50,285 nt of DNA from Aggregatilineales bacterium (lineage in GTDB: Bacteria > Chloroflexota > Anaerolineae > Aggregatilineales > Ch27), in NCBI GenBank assembly GCA_029976005.1, contig JARKOQ010000114.1, positions 1 through 50,285 on the forward strand, written 5' to 3'. The notes below the pieces were generated by a model. That model was not told where the DNA came from and did no database searches. It saw nothing but the letters and a program-made list of their open reading frames with translations. The stretch's first letter is position 1. Every line of letters starts with the position of its first letter. The position numbers and the translations under genes were made by a program. This document shows, one piece after another, positions 26,392-35,250 of the stretch.

Positions 26392-27930
26392 TCAGATCGC
26401 CCGGCGCGGCCGGTACTGGATCGCCTCCGCCAGGTGCGGCACGTCGATCACCGGGCTGCCCGCCAGATCGGCGATGGTCAGGCCCAGTTTGAGCACCCGG
26501 TGATAGGCCCTGGCGCTCAGTTGCATCTGGCGCAGCGTGACCTTGATCAGGCTCTCGGCTTCGGCGGTGAGCTGGCAGTAGCGCCGGATGTCGCCCGGTC
26601 CCATGTCGCCGTTGGCGTACAGGCGACCGTGTCCGCCAAAACGCTGGCGCTGCCTCGCGCGCGCCGCCTCAACCCTGGCCCGGATCGCGGCAGAGGATTC
26701 GGCCTGGGCATGGCTGGTCAGCTTGTCGTAATCCACCCGTGGCACGTCGACATGGATGTCGATTCGGTCCAGCAGCGGTCCGGAAATGGTCTGCTGGTAG
26801 CGCCGGATCGCGCCGGGCGAGCACGTGCATTCGTGGGAAGGATCGCCGAAGTAGCCACACGGACAGGGATTCATGGCTGCCACAAGCATGAAATTGGCGG
26901 GGAAGGTCAGCGTACCGTTGGCCCGGCTGATGGTGACCTTTTTGTCCTCGATCGGCTGGCGCATGACTTCCAGCGCCCCGCGTCCGAACTCGCCAAATTC
27001 GTCGAGAAAGAGGACGCCTCGGTGCGCCAGAGTGATTTCTCCGGGGCGCGGGATGCGCCCGCCGCCCACCAGCCCCGCCTGGCTGATGGTATGGTGCGGC
27101 GCGCGGTAGGGTCTGGCCCGCAGCAGCGGCGAGTCACCCGGCAGCAGGTCGGCAACCGAATAAATCCGGGTCACTTCCAGGGCCTCGTCGATCGACATGG
27201 CGGGCAGGATGCCCGGCAGCGCGCGGGCCATCAAGGTTTTGCCCGCGCCGGGCGGGCCGGAAAGCAGCAGGTTGTGATTGCCAGCCGCCGCAACTTCCAG
27301 CGCCCGCTTGACGTGCTCCTGCCCGCGAATCTCGGCGAAATCGACCAGCCCGGCCAGCAGCGCCGCTTCGTCGGCCGGTGAGGCCCCGCCCCTTTGAAAC
27401 ACGGGGATAAGGTGCATCCCGAAGAGATGCTCGATCAACTGGCCCAGGGTCGCCACCGGGATCACGTCGATGTCTGGAATAAGGGCCGCTTCCGGGGCGT
27501 CCGCCTCCGGCACGTAGATCGCCTGCAATCCCATCTGCCGGGCCGCGTAGGCACACGACAGGACCCCCTTCACATGCCGGAGGTTCCCATCCAGCGACAG
27601 CTCGCCGACGAACATCGCCGTCTCCAGCGACTCCACCGGAGCCTGATCGGTCGCCGCCAGGGAACCGATCGCAATCGGCAGATCGTAGGCGGGGCCATCC
27701 TTGGGGATATCGGCCGGGGCCAGGTTGACCGTATAGCGTTTGAAGGGAAAGCGCAGGCCGCTGTTCTTGATCGCCGTGCGGACTCGCTCCCGGCTCTCCT
27801 TGATCGCGTTTCCCGGCAGACCCACGATGTTGAACTGGGCCACGCCCGCGTTGGGCGAGAAGTCCACTTCCACCGTCACCGGCACCCCGTCCAGCCCTAC
27901 CACGGCACATGAGATGACCTTGGCCAGCAT
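26392..27930 (-). CDS. ComM/YifB-type Mg-chelatase-like AAA ATPase
   Basis: AAA+ protein of 512 residues. The N-terminal ChlI-like domain (LAKVISCAVVGLDGVPVTVE, IKESRERVRTAI, NLAPADIPKDGPAYDLPIA) precedes the ATPase with Walker A SGPPGAGKT and Walker B in VLFLDEFGEF; the C-terminal part has RAYHRVLKLGLTIADLAG. In naturally transformable bacteria ComM is a hexameric helicase promoting branch migration during DNA integration; elsewhere its role is less clear. Start ATG 27930 follows GAGGAAAAG. The upstream frame to 27999 has no site. The protein is of usual length and complete. Confidence 0.93.
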   Translation of the reverse strand: MLAKVISCAVVGLDGVPVTVEVDFSPNAGVAQFNIVGLPGNAIKESRERVRTAIKNSGLRFPFKRYTVNLAPADIPKDGPAYDLPIAIGSLAATDQAPVESLETAMFVGELSLDGNLRHVKGVLSCAYAARQMGLQAIYVPEADAPEAALIPDIDVIPVATLGQLIEHLFGMHLIPVFQRGGASPADEAALLAGLVDFAEIRGQEHVKRALEVAAAGNHNLLLSGPPGAGKTLMARALPGILPAMSIDEALEVTRIYSVADLLPGDSPLLRARPYRAPHHTISQAGLVGGGRIPRPGEITLAHRGVLFLDEFGEFGRGALEVMRQPIEDKKVTISRANGTLTFPANFMLVAAMNPCPCGYFGDPSHECTCSPGAIRRYQQTISGPLLDRIDIHVDVPRVDYDKLTSHAQAESSAAIRARVEAARARQRQRFGGHGRLYANGDMGPGDIRRYCQLTAEAESLIKVTLRQMQLSARAYHRVLKLGLTIADLAGSPVIDVPHLAEAIQYRPRRAI

Positions 27931-28062
27931 GCTTTTCCTCGCGTCGATGCCTAGCGCGCTGCGGGCGGCGCGTCCGTTGCCGCGCGCCGCCGTCCCCAAC
28001 CGGATTGCTAGCCACTATTGTAGTAGCTCCGCCGATCCTGCGCTCTGGGTTTGCCCGCCCAG

Positions 28063-28099
28063 AACAAAAGAGGCTGCCGGTGTTCGCCAGCAGCCTCTT
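28063..28099 (-). terminator. Rho-independent terminator of the SRPBCC gene
   Basis: AAGAGGCTGC at 28068-28077 pairs perfectly over 10 bp with 28090-28099; on the minus strand it is followed by TTTTGTTCT. It lies 20 bases after the stop at 28120 and closes the minus-strand run 28120-30768. Confidence 0.85.
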
Positions 28100-28119
28100 C
28101 AGCGTGGATCATCGGGCAC

Positions 28120-28788
28120 TCAGTTGAGTGAGATTTCGTGCTCCAGCGGGATCGGAATCTGGAGGTGGGCCATCGTCTCGGCCCGCGCCTTGAGGCTGTT
28201 GAGTTGCTGGTAAGCCAGCACGAAGTCCAGCGGTTCACGCAGCAGTTCGTAGAGCTTCCCGCCGAACCCGTACTGGCGCTTGCGAGTCCGCACCAGCAGG
28301 CGCGTGCCACCGTCGGACTTGCGCTCCAGCAGGTAGGTCAGCGTGACGTCCATCGAACCGCCCGCGGGATTGGGCAGATCAAAACCGCCCAGCACCAGCA
28401 GGCGCTTCCTTTCCACGCTCATCACGCGCAGCCCGCGATCGAGTTCCAGCCCTGGCACAGGCTCCACCAGGTCGCGCCGCAGGTAGGTGGCGCTGGGAAT
28501 CCCGTTGTTCAACAGCACGTCCAGACCATACCAGCCCGTGCGCTCGCGGCCCATCTGGGCCAGCCAGGGCCAGAGTGCCTCGGCGGGAGCGTCAATGTCG
28601 ATCGCACACGTCGTCTGCCCGCTGGGATCGGGGATGATCTCGTCCCCCGGCAGGCGGCGCTGGGATTCGCCCAGGCGCGATCCCCACTTGAGCATCTGGG
28701 GCCGGATGAAGAAGTAGTAAAATGCGCCGCCCAACAGGCTGAGCAAAAAGAGCGCCGAGGAGCCTGATCCCGTGTTTTCCTGTTTCAT
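28120..28788 (-). CDS. SRPBCC/polyketide cyclase-like protein with N-terminal anchor
   Basis: A 222-residue protein. A hydrophobic segment near the N-terminus (SALFLLSLLGGAFYYFF) is followed by a START-like hydrophobic-pocket domain: ATCAIDIDAPAEALWPWLAQMG opening, central strands ending RLLVLGGFDLP, and the C-terminal helix KLYELLREPLDFVLAYQQL. Such domains bind lipids or small hydrophobic ligands. ATG 28788 follows AGAAGGA; an upstream ATG at 28815 would overlap the next gene. It is the last gene of a run that includes the SCO1664-type set; whether it belongs to that function is not known. Confidence 0.82.
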   Translation of the reverse strand: MKQENTGSGSSALFLLSLLGGAFYYFFIRPQMLKWGSRLGESQRRLPGDEIIPDPSGQTTCAIDIDAPAEALWPWLAQMGRERTGWYGLDVLLNNGIPSATYLRRDLVEPVPGLELDRGLRVMSVERKRLLVLGGFDLPNPAGGSMDVTLTYLLERKSDGGTRLLVRTRKRQYGFGGKLYELLREPLDFVLAYQQLNSLKARAETMAHLQIPIPLEHEISLN

Positions 28789-28811
28789 GTTCCGTATCCT
28801 TCTCGCACCAT

Positions 28812-29576
28812 TCATACCGGAGGCCAGGGATAGTTGGGGCCGGGGCCGGGAAGCGGGAACACGCCCGCCTCAACCAGCCGCTCGATCCGCCGGCGCAGCG
28901 CCGCGACTTCACGCTCCGCCAACATTTCCAGCAGCGCCTGAACCAAAACACCCTGCTCTTGACTGACCAGCTCGCACAACCGCGCCAGATCGCTCCGGAT
29001 GTCCTCTGGCAGCGGCTTCCCCGCGAAATCCCAGATCACCGTCCGGAGCTTGGGCGCATGATTGAAACAAATCCCGTGGTCGATTCCCCACAGGTGCCCC
29101 TGCCCATCCACCAGACAGTGCCCGCCCTTTCGATCCGCGTTGTTGACCACGTAATCAAACGCCGCGAAACGCTGCAATTGAGGGAGGCATGCATCCGGCA
29201 GCGGCGTGAAGTAGTTTACCTCCGGATCGTGATCAATGTAAAACTGCACCGACCCGAGTCCGTACGGCCCCCCGCGCAGGACGGTGGGCGGCACGATCTG
29301 CCAGCCCAGCGCCTCGGAGACGAGGAACGCCGCCACTTCGCGCAGGCAGAGCGTGCCATCCGGAAAATCCCACAGCGGACGCTCGCCGCGCTGGGGCTTG
29401 TAGACGGCCAGCAGGGTACGCTCGTCATCGGCGACCGAAATCAGATAGGCATAGTTCGATCCCCAGGGCAGAAATCCATGATCCTCCTGGATGACGCCCC
29501 TGGCGAGGGTCTGAAGCACCTGAGCGACGGTGATGGGTTCCGAATCGGCTCCAGCGGGCTGAGGTGGGTTGCTCAT
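28812..29576 (-). CDS. SCO1664 family protein (PI3/PI4-kinase-like fold)
   Basis: A 254-residue protein of a family first described in Actinobacteria (TIGR03843). It has remote similarity to phosphatidylinositol 3- and 4-kinases: a kinase-like HxD/N region is visible as NNADRKGGHCLVD and GIDHGICF, with an upstream lysine in LAVYKPQRGERP. The family's role is unknown. It follows DUF3090 and a histidine phosphatase at short distances on the same strand, the same trio seen in Actinobacteria. The start was set at ATG 29576 (M-S-N-P-P) because longer forms would overlap the DUF3090 stop region; the ribosome site is weak. Confidence 0.85.
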   Translation of the reverse strand: MSNPPQPAGADSEPITVAQVLQTLARGVIQEDHGFLPWGSNYAYLISVADDERTLLAVYKPQRGERPLWDFPDGTLCLREVAAFLVSEALGWQIVPPTVLRGGPYGLGSVQFYIDHDPEVNYFTPLPDACLPQLQRFAAFDYVVNNADRKGGHCLVDGQGHLWGIDHGICFNHAPKLRTVIWDFAGKPLPEDIRSDLARLCELVSQEQGVLVQALLEMLAEREVAALRRRIERLVEAGVFPLPGPGPNYPWPPV

Positions 29577-29598
29577 AGCGCCTGTTAAGGAAAATCCG

Positions 29599-30099
29599 TC
29601 ACGTCCAGTAGTAGTGGATGCGGCCGTTGTGTTCCGGGTCCGGACGCCCGCGGGAAACAACCCGCTGGGCATAGATGGCGAGCATGCGCATCTGCTTCCG
29701 GGTCGCCCAGATTCGCGCGACGCGCGGCTCCCGGCCGGCCATCTCCTCGTCGGTCAGCAATTCCTGGGTCACCAGCACGATCATGTCCTGCGTCTCGTCA
29801 TAACCCAGCCCAATCTGAGAGACGCGGAACTGCGGGTCGACCGGATCGCGCATCTCGGTTTCCCACTCGCGCAGGTTGATTTCTCCTTCGGTGTGCGTTC
29901 CAGGGGAATGTGCCTCGATGTCGCCCAACATCTCGGTGATGGCTTCGGCCATCGCGCTCACCTGGATTTTCTCCAGGGTCAGGGTCAGCAGCGTGTCGTC
30001 TTTGGCGGCCTGCAAATGGAAGACCCGCTTCCCGCGCGGCCCAACCGTCCCCACCGTAATGAAATCTGCCGGCTTGATTTCCAGATCAGAGTCGGACAT
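29599..30099 (-). CDS. DUF3090 family protein
   Basis: A 166-residue protein of the DUF3090 family (TIGR03847), of unknown function. Visible features are a beta-rich N-terminus (DFITVGTVGPRGKRVFHLQA), an amphipathic helix ISAMAEAITEMLGDIE, and a C-terminal region with a motif of Arg, Asp and Pro residues (REWETEMRDPVDPQFR). AAAGGATT precedes the ATG. It lies between the histidine phosphatase and SCO1664-type genes, as in Actinobacteria where the three form a conserved gene set. It may act with the two neighbours on one phosphorylated substrate; this is inference. Confidence 0.86.
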   Translation of the reverse strand: MSDSDLEIKPADFITVGTVGPRGKRVFHLQAAKDDTLLTLTLEKIQVSAMAEAITEMLGDIEAHSPGTHTEGEINLREWETEMRDPVDPQFRVSQIGLGYDETQDMIVLVTQELLTDEEMAGREPRVARIWATRKQMRMLAIYAQRVVSRGRPDPEHNGRIHYYWT

Positions 30100-30123
30100 C
30101 CATGAATCCTTTCAAAACGCGCC

Positions 30124-30768
30124 TCAGTTCGGTCGCTGGCCGTCCGCCGGTTCGTCAACCCGGGGCGGAATGTGGCTCGTGTCATTGATCTGAACCACCA
30201 TCGGCCGCGCGTGATCCAGCTCGACGACCGAGATTGAAGCGGGTGCAATCACGATTCGCTGAAACAAATCGATGGGCATGCCCAGATAGTAGGCCAGCAT
30301 CAGCTTGATGATGTCACTATGCGAAACCACGGCCACCATCTGGCGGGGGTGAACCTGGACCAGCCGCTCCAGGGCATCGACGGCCCGTCCCTGTGCCTGG
30401 CGCACGGACTCGCCGCCGGGGAAGTATGCGCGGGAAGGCACGGTTTGGATCACCGGCCACATCTTGAGGTGGACCAGTTTATTAATCTCCCCACCCTGCC
30501 ACGCGCCGAAGTCGACTTCGCTCACCGCGTCCAGCGGCTGGATGCGCAGATCGGGGTAATGAGCCGCGATCGCCTGAGCGGTCTCCAGCGTGCGCTCCAG
30601 GGGACTGGCGTAGATCGCGCGCAGCGGTTTGTGGGCCAACCGCGCCCCCAACGCTGCCGCCTGCGCCTGGCCTTCCTCGTTCAGGTGGACTCCCGGCGTC
30701 CGACCTGCCAGTTTGCCCGTCTTGACGTAATCGTTGACCGCGTGCCTGATCAACAGGAGCGTCGTCAT
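30124..30768 (-). CDS. Histidine phosphatase family protein (phosphoglycerate mutase-like)
   Basis: A 214-residue protein with the phosphohistidine signature LLLIRHAVND (RHA instead of the usual RHG), then SPLERTLETA with its Arg, and the acidic EVDFGAWQG and VVSHSDIIKLML with the second His. It matches the probable phosphomutase family (TIGR03848) linked to the SCO1664 and DUF3090 proteins. It heads that three-gene set. GGAGGG lies 7 bases before ATG 30768; a longer frame upstream has no ribosome site. A promoter-like site lies directly ahead of it. Confidence 0.9.
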   Translation of the reverse strand: MTTLLLIRHAVNDYVKTGKLAGRTPGVHLNEEGQAQAAALGARLAHKPLRAIYASPLERTLETAQAIAAHYPDLRIQPLDAVSEVDFGAWQGGEINKLVHLKMWPVIQTVPSRAYFPGGESVRQAQGRAVDALERLVQVHPRQMVAVVSHSDIIKLMLAYYLGMPIDLFQRIVIAPASISVVELDHARPMVVQINDTSHIPPRVDEPADGQRPN

Positions 30769-30800
30769 GCAACGCCCTCCTTCAAGGACAATTTGAGGAG

Positions 30801-30828
30801 ATAATAGCACAAATTGGAGACCGTAAAA
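30801..30828 (-). promoter_or_regulatory. Promoter of the phosphatase-DUF3090-SCO1664 set
   Basis: On the minus strand TTTTAC (-35) and TATTAT (-10) are separated by 16 bases, and TGC directly precedes TATTAT, giving an extended -10. It lies about 33 bases ahead of the start at 30768. Confidence 0.5.
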
Positions 30829-30878
30829 GGCCGGAATATGAGGACTCGCTTAATCCCCGAAATCCGCCGCGCCTCGCG

Positions 30879-31985
30879 TCACTTCGGGGCGATCCACAAC
30901 TCGCGGTAGGTGGCCCACTCCAGCGCGTCGGTCGACCAGTCCGCGTAGATGCCGACGCCGGTCACCAGATCGGCATTCTCGCCGCTCTGCTCAAGCCCCT
31001 GCCGTATCCCGGCAATCGCGGCCGCGATGCTCTCCGCAGCCGGATCATGCCCCGGCAGTTCGGCGTCATAGGTCGGGATGCCGATCACGATCCGGGTTTG
31101 CACTTCGCGCAGGGGCGCCACGGCCGAGACGTACTGCGTCACCTGGAAGGCCATCCAGGTCTGGTAATCGGCCGCCAGACTGAGGCCGCTGTTGTAGGCC
31201 ATCACGGCCAGCTCATCCACCAGGAACGCCACCTGCTGCTTGTATTCCAGGCTCCAGTGCGCGTCCGTCGTCGTATACGGGCCGGCCGGAATTCCCGGCG
31301 CGCCGGTATTCCAGTCCGGCGGAACCGCCACCGACAACGGCACATCGTCGCCAATCGTCAGGCGGATATCCCGCAGCAGCGTCGTGAAATTCTCGTCGCC
31401 ATCCCAGACCGGCTCGGCATTCAGATGCACACCATCAAAGCCAAAATCGGCCAGCGTCCGGGCCGCGAATGCCGCCACCTCGGTTCGAATGGCCTCGTCG
31501 TCCAGGCGATATTCGGGCACCTCGACCGGCAGCCCAATCCAGGCCTCCAGACGTGCCTCCGGATAGGATGCCTTGAACTGCTGGACGAAAGCCGCCATGT
31601 TCTCGAAGGTCGTGGGACTCCAGGTGCTATCCTCTTGCAGCCAGCTCGTCCACACGTAAGCCGTGCCGATGCCCTCCGCGCGCAGGAGCCGGGTGAGCGT
31701 GGTCACCTCTTCGTCGGTGTGCGTGTTCTGCCCCCAGCTAATCCCCAGCCAGATGGCGTTGCGGTTCTCCGGCGCGCGCGGCCGCAGCACGAAGAAGAGC
31801 ACCACGGCGGTCACGAGCGCCGCGCTGCACACCGCCGCCAGCAGTCCCAGGGCCAGCACGCGGATGGGATTGCGCACGCGCTGGCTGGGCAGGCCGCGCC
31901 GTTCGGGCGGCGGCGCGTCTTCCCGATAGCGGCCAGCGAGGTGCCCCGGCTGAGTCCGGCGGGAGCGGCGAGGGCGTGAGTCCAT
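30879..31985 (-). CDS. Membrane-anchored TIM-barrel (GH18-like) protein
   Basis: A 368-residue protein with a basic, Arg/Pro-rich cytosolic N-terminus (~40 residues), one membrane span around VLALGLLAAVCSAALVTAVV, and an extracellular alpha/beta-barrel-like domain. Barrel features are FGFDGVHLNAEPVWDG, which resembles the DxxDxDxE strand-4 region of GH18-type folds but lacks the full acidic motif, VMAYNSGL and IVIGIPTYD. It may bind or cleave polysaccharide, or be a catalytically inactive relative; no firm assignment. GGGAGG is 9 bases ahead of the ATG. It is 5 bases after dgkA. Confidence 0.75.
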   Translation of the reverse strand: MDSRPRRSRRTQPGHLAGRYREDAPPPERRGLPSQRVRNPIRVLALGLLAAVCSAALVTAVVLFFVLRPRAPENRNAIWLGISWGQNTHTDEEVTTLTRLLRAEGIGTAYVWTSWLQEDSTWSPTTFENMAAFVQQFKASYPEARLEAWIGLPVEVPEYRLDDEAIRTEVAAFAARTLADFGFDGVHLNAEPVWDGDENFTTLLRDIRLTIGDDVPLSVAVPPDWNTGAPGIPAGPYTTTDAHWSLEYKQQVAFLVDELAVMAYNSGLSLAADYQTWMAFQVTQYVSAVAPLREVQTRIVIGIPTYDAELPGHDPAAESIAAAIAGIRQGLEQSGENADLVTGVGIYADWSTDALEWATYRELWIAPK

Positions 31986-31990
31986 GCGGG

Positions 31991-32479
31991 TTATCCTCCC
32001 TGCAATCGGGCCAGGAGGGGCGGCCCAAAGATCAGGATACCAACCAGGACCGAGGAGACAGCCCCCAGCAGCACGGCTGCCGCGGCCACATCCTTACCCA
32101 CCTTGGCCATCGGATGAATCTGCGGGCTGGCCAGGTTGACCGCCGCTTCGATGGCCGCGTTGATGAACTCCGCCATCCAGACCATCGTCACCGTGAGCAC
32201 AATCACCGCCCACTCGCCCGCGCTGATCTGGAGCCACAGGCCAACGAGCAGCACACCGATGCTGGCGACAGCCTGTATCCGCGTGTTTTTCTGGTAGCGC
32301 AGCATGTACAGCCAGCCGGCCAGAGCGTAACGCAGGCTGGCCAGACGGCTGGTGCTGACCAGCGGACTATACGCCTGGGGATCGACCGCCAGATTGGCCC
32401 CCACGTCTTCGAACAGGCCCGCCAGACCAGGCCGCGAACCGCCGGTCGTCGATCTGGAATCGGGCATGGGACTGGTCAT
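31991..32479 (-). CDS. dgkA: Diacylglycerol kinase/undecaprenol kinase
   Basis: Small integral membrane lipid kinase of 162 residues. The signature EFINAAIEAAVNL is the catalytic helix and PMAKVGKDVAAAAVLL the nucleotide-binding part; three membrane helices are predicted, as in the family. The usual Asp of the IE..VDL motif is Asn here. An N-terminal extension of about 45 residues precedes the fold. In Gram-positive-type relatives the enzyme phosphorylates undecaprenol and so feeds cell-wall lipid recycling. Its ATG overlaps the ybeY stop (ATGA), and in Bacilli dgkA also follows ybeY. Confidence 0.9.
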   Translation of the reverse strand: MTSPMPDSRSTTGGSRPGLAGLFEDVGANLAVDPQAYSPLVSTSRLASLRYALAGWLYMLRYQKNTRIQAVASIGVLLVGLWLQISAGEWAVIVLTVTMVWMAEFINAAIEAAVNLASPQIHPMAKVGKDVAAAAVLLGAVSSVLVGILIFGPPLLARLQGG

Positions 32480-32988
32480 GACTCATCATCCTCGCCGGAA
32501 TAATCGTACGGGGCCGGCATGACCTGCGCGGATATCCCCAGCGCCTGCAAGGCGTTGGCCTGGGCTTCCCACATGGCGGCCTGGTTTTCGGCGTTGTCGT
32601 GGTCGAATCCAAGCAGGTGCAGCGTTCCGTGAATCGCCAGCAGCACCAGTACATCCTCGACCGGAAGCCGATCCTGTTGGGCATGCCGAGCGGTGTAAGG
32701 GTAGGAAACGAGAATGTCGCCCAGGTAAGGCGCTTCTTCCAGGTCGGGAGGCAGGTCGTCGTCATCCGCCGGGAAGGACAGCACGTCCGTGGGCGAGTCG
32801 ACGCCCCGATAGCGCGCGTTCAGTTTCTGGACGGCCTCGTCATCGGTCACCAGCAGCGTCAGCCCGGTGCCCTGCGCGACGTCGTACGCCTCCAGCAGGT
32901 GCAGCACGGCCGCCCGCATCCGGCAGGTGGGGACGCTGGCGGCAAATTCGTCGTCGACTCGCATGCATACCGCGTAAGGTTCATTCAT
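32476..32988 (-). CDS. ybeY: Endoribonuclease YbeY (16S rRNA maturation)
   Basis: Zinc metalloprotein of 170 residues with the family motif HGTLHLLGFDH (H-x3-H-x5-H) near residue 122 and the upstream substrate region LTLLVTDDEAVQKLN. YbeY is needed for 3' end maturation of 16S rRNA and ribosome quality control. It overlaps pgpH upstream by 4 bases (ATGA) and dgkA downstream by 4 bases, so all three are translationally coupled. Confidence 0.95.
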   Translation of the reverse strand: MNEPYAVCMRVDDEFAASVPTCRMRAAVLHLLEAYDVAQGTGLTLLVTDDEAVQKLNARYRGVDSPTDVLSFPADDDDLPPDLEEAPYLGDILVSYPYTARHAQQDRLPVEDVLVLLAIHGTLHLLGFDHDNAENQAAMWEAQANALQALGISAQVMPAPYDYSGEDDES

Positions 32989-35237
32989 GGGTTGGATGTC
33001 TCCGATCTCGCCGCGACGCCGGCCGGACGCTGGGTGGAGTCTTGCCCGCCGTCCCGAACTGCATCAGACAGCGGCGCGACCGTTGGGTCGATCAGCGCCG
33101 GCACCTGCGCGCTGCTCTGCGTTTCAACGGACTGCGTGTAGGCAATCCGAGGGTGAAAGACGCCCTGGAGCGTCTCCGAAAAGACCCGCTGGATCAGGCT
33201 CAGGTCGCTCAAGGACAGCCTGGACTCGTCGAGCTGCCCTTCCTTCAGCCGCAGGTCGATGATATACCGCACCACGTCGGCCATTTCCTGCTTGTTGGTG
33301 GGCCGCCGGGCGCGCACCGCGCTCTCACAGCTATCGGCCAACATGAGGATGGCCGTTTCACGCGAGCGCGGACGCGGGCCTGGATACTTGAACCTGGAGA
33401 TATCCACCTCGTCCGCGTTGCCCCCCGCCTGTTCGACCGCCTTCTTGAGGAAGTACATCGGCTGGGTCGTGCCGTGATGCTCCAGGATGAAATCTCGAAT
33501 ACGGGCGGGCAGCCGGTAGCGCCGGGCCAGACGATTACCTTCCGTCACGTGCTCGATGATGATGTGCGCGCTCTTGTATGGGTCGTCCAGCCCGTCGTGT
33601 GGGTTGATGCCGTCCACCTGGTTTTCGATGAAGAAGTGCGGCGCGGCAATCTTGCCGACATCGTGATACAGCGCCCCGACTCGGGTCAGCGTGGCGTTCG
33701 CGCCGATTTGTTCGGCCGCCAGCTCCGCCAGATTGGCGACCTGCAAGCTGTGTTGGTAGGTGCCGGGAGCCTCGCGCAGCAACCGCTGCAAAAGCGGCTG
33801 GTTGGGCTGTGTCAGCTCGATCAGGCGCAGACTGGTCGGCACGTTGAACAACCCGCTGATCAGATACAACCCGGCCAGGCTCGCCGCAGCCGCCAGGATA
33901 CCGTTGAGCCAGCCGGCCCCGATCAGGCTCAACGCCCCAAGCGGATCGGCAGGCCAGCCCAGCAGGTAGAAAACCAGCACCACGCCCACGTTCACGAATG
34001 CGATCACCAGACCCGCCACGAAATAGCTGTTCAGGCGCTCCGTGTTGCGCAGGGTCATCACCCCGGCTACGCCGCCCAGCCCGGCCATGACCATCAGTGG
34101 GAACGAGCTGCCGGTAATGATCCCAAAGAGCATCGCCATGCCCAGCGTGGCCATGACCGCGATCTGCGGCCCGGCCAGCGTCGTGACCAGCAGGCCCAGC
34201 GTGGCCGTGGGGTACAGGTACGGCTGGACGACCCGATCCGGGCCAGCAACCCTCGCCCCAAACAGCACCAGGAGGAAGATTCCCCCCAGCAAAGTCAGGA
34301 GCATCGGATCGCGCGTCAGCTCACCGTGGAATCTGGTCAGGTAGAGCCAGAATATGATCATGATCAGGAGCACGATCAAAAAGGCGCTGGTGAGTTCCTG
34401 AAGCCGCCGATCCTCCGGCTTGAGCAGGCCAAGCTGGGTCAGGGCCTCCATGTCCGATTCGGTCACGATCATGCCGCCGCGCACCACGATCTGATCCTGG
34501 ATGAAGCTGCGCACTTCCGGTGGCACGGCATCGGCCGCCGCCTGGCGAGCCTGGCGGGTTCGCTCCTCGTTGTAGAAGGTATTGGTCTGAACGAGGTCTT
34601 CGATCACCGCCGTGATGATCGAAACCTCCTCCTCTCGGAAGGTCACGCTGACCAGATTGGGGATGTTTTGTTTGACGCTCCGCAAGGTGTCGTCGCGAAT
34701 CTCCATGCGCATGACCCGCTCCAACACCGCCATGATCTCGTCGTCGACATCCAGCCAGCGCTCCGGCGCAATTCCAAGCAGGATATCCACCTCCTCGTCG
34801 GTCAGCGACAGCGCGCTGATCGCCCGGATATCGGCCTTGAGCACCTCGGCGGAGGCGTATTCGTCGGCGCGGACTTCCTTGATGTAATCAAGAATCTGGC
34901 GGGCAAGCTGAACCTGATGGCGCGCAATCGCGGGATCGGGGGGATCGTAGACGTTTCTGACGCTGTCCATGGCCAGTTGTCTGGCCTGGCTGGTCATAAC
35001 AACGCTTTCGTAACTGGTGCTGAACGGGGCGCGAATATCCTGGGGAGCAACCTGACCGGCCGCCAGGTCCAACAAACGGCCGCTGGCGGCGATGGCATCG
35101 AAGCCGACCAGCGCTACTCCCACCAGCAGAAAGCCAACAACAAGCAGCGCCACACCGGCCCGGTGAACCAGCACCCCGACCCGTTGCCGCTCGATCGTTC
35201 CGAGCAGGCGTTCGATTCGCCCAGGCAGCGTATTCAT
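32985..35237 (-). CDS. pgpH: 7TM-HD cyclic di-AMP phosphodiesterase
   Basis: Membrane protein of 750 residues: N-terminal span (~25-45), an extracytoplasmic helical domain (~50-290) of the 7TMR-HDED type, seven membrane helices (~295-480), and a cytosolic HD domain with YHDVGKIAAPHFFIEN and EHHGT. PgpH-type proteins hydrolyse c-di-AMP and are linked to potassium and osmotic control. The start is 13 bases after yqeY, and the stop overlaps ybeY. The cytosolic tail after residue 700 is Ser/Gln-rich. Length is typical for the family. Confidence 0.92.
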   Translation of the reverse strand: MNTLPGRIERLLGTIERQRVGVLVHRAGVALLVVGFLLVGVALVGFDAIAASGRLLDLAAGQVAPQDIRAPFSTSYESVVMTSQARQLAMDSVRNVYDPPDPAIARHQVQLARQILDYIKEVRADEYASAEVLKADIRAISALSLTDEEVDILLGIAPERWLDVDDEIMAVLERVMRMEIRDDTLRSVKQNIPNLVSVTFREEEVSIITAVIEDLVQTNTFYNEERTRQARQAAADAVPPEVRSFIQDQIVVRGGMIVTESDMEALTQLGLLKPEDRRLQELTSAFLIVLLIMIIFWLYLTRFHGELTRDPMLLTLLGGIFLLVLFGARVAGPDRVVQPYLYPTATLGLLVTTLAGPQIAVMATLGMAMLFGIITGSSFPLMVMAGLGGVAGVMTLRNTERLNSYFVAGLVIAFVNVGVVLVFYLLGWPADPLGALSLIGAGWLNGILAAAASLAGLYLISGLFNVPTSLRLIELTQPNQPLLQRLLREAPGTYQHSLQVANLAELAAEQIGANATLTRVGALYHDVGKIAAPHFFIENQVDGINPHDGLDDPYKSAHIIIEHVTEGNRLARRYRLPARIRDFILEHHGTTQPMYFLKKAVEQAGGNADEVDISRFKYPGPRPRSRETAILMLADSCESAVRARRPTNKQEMADVVRYIIDLRLKEGQLDESRLSLSDLSLIQRVFSETLQGVFHPRIAYTQSVETQSSAQVPALIDPTVAPLSDAVRDGGQDSTQRPAGVAARSETSNP

Positions 35238-35250
35238 CCAGCGGCCGCGC

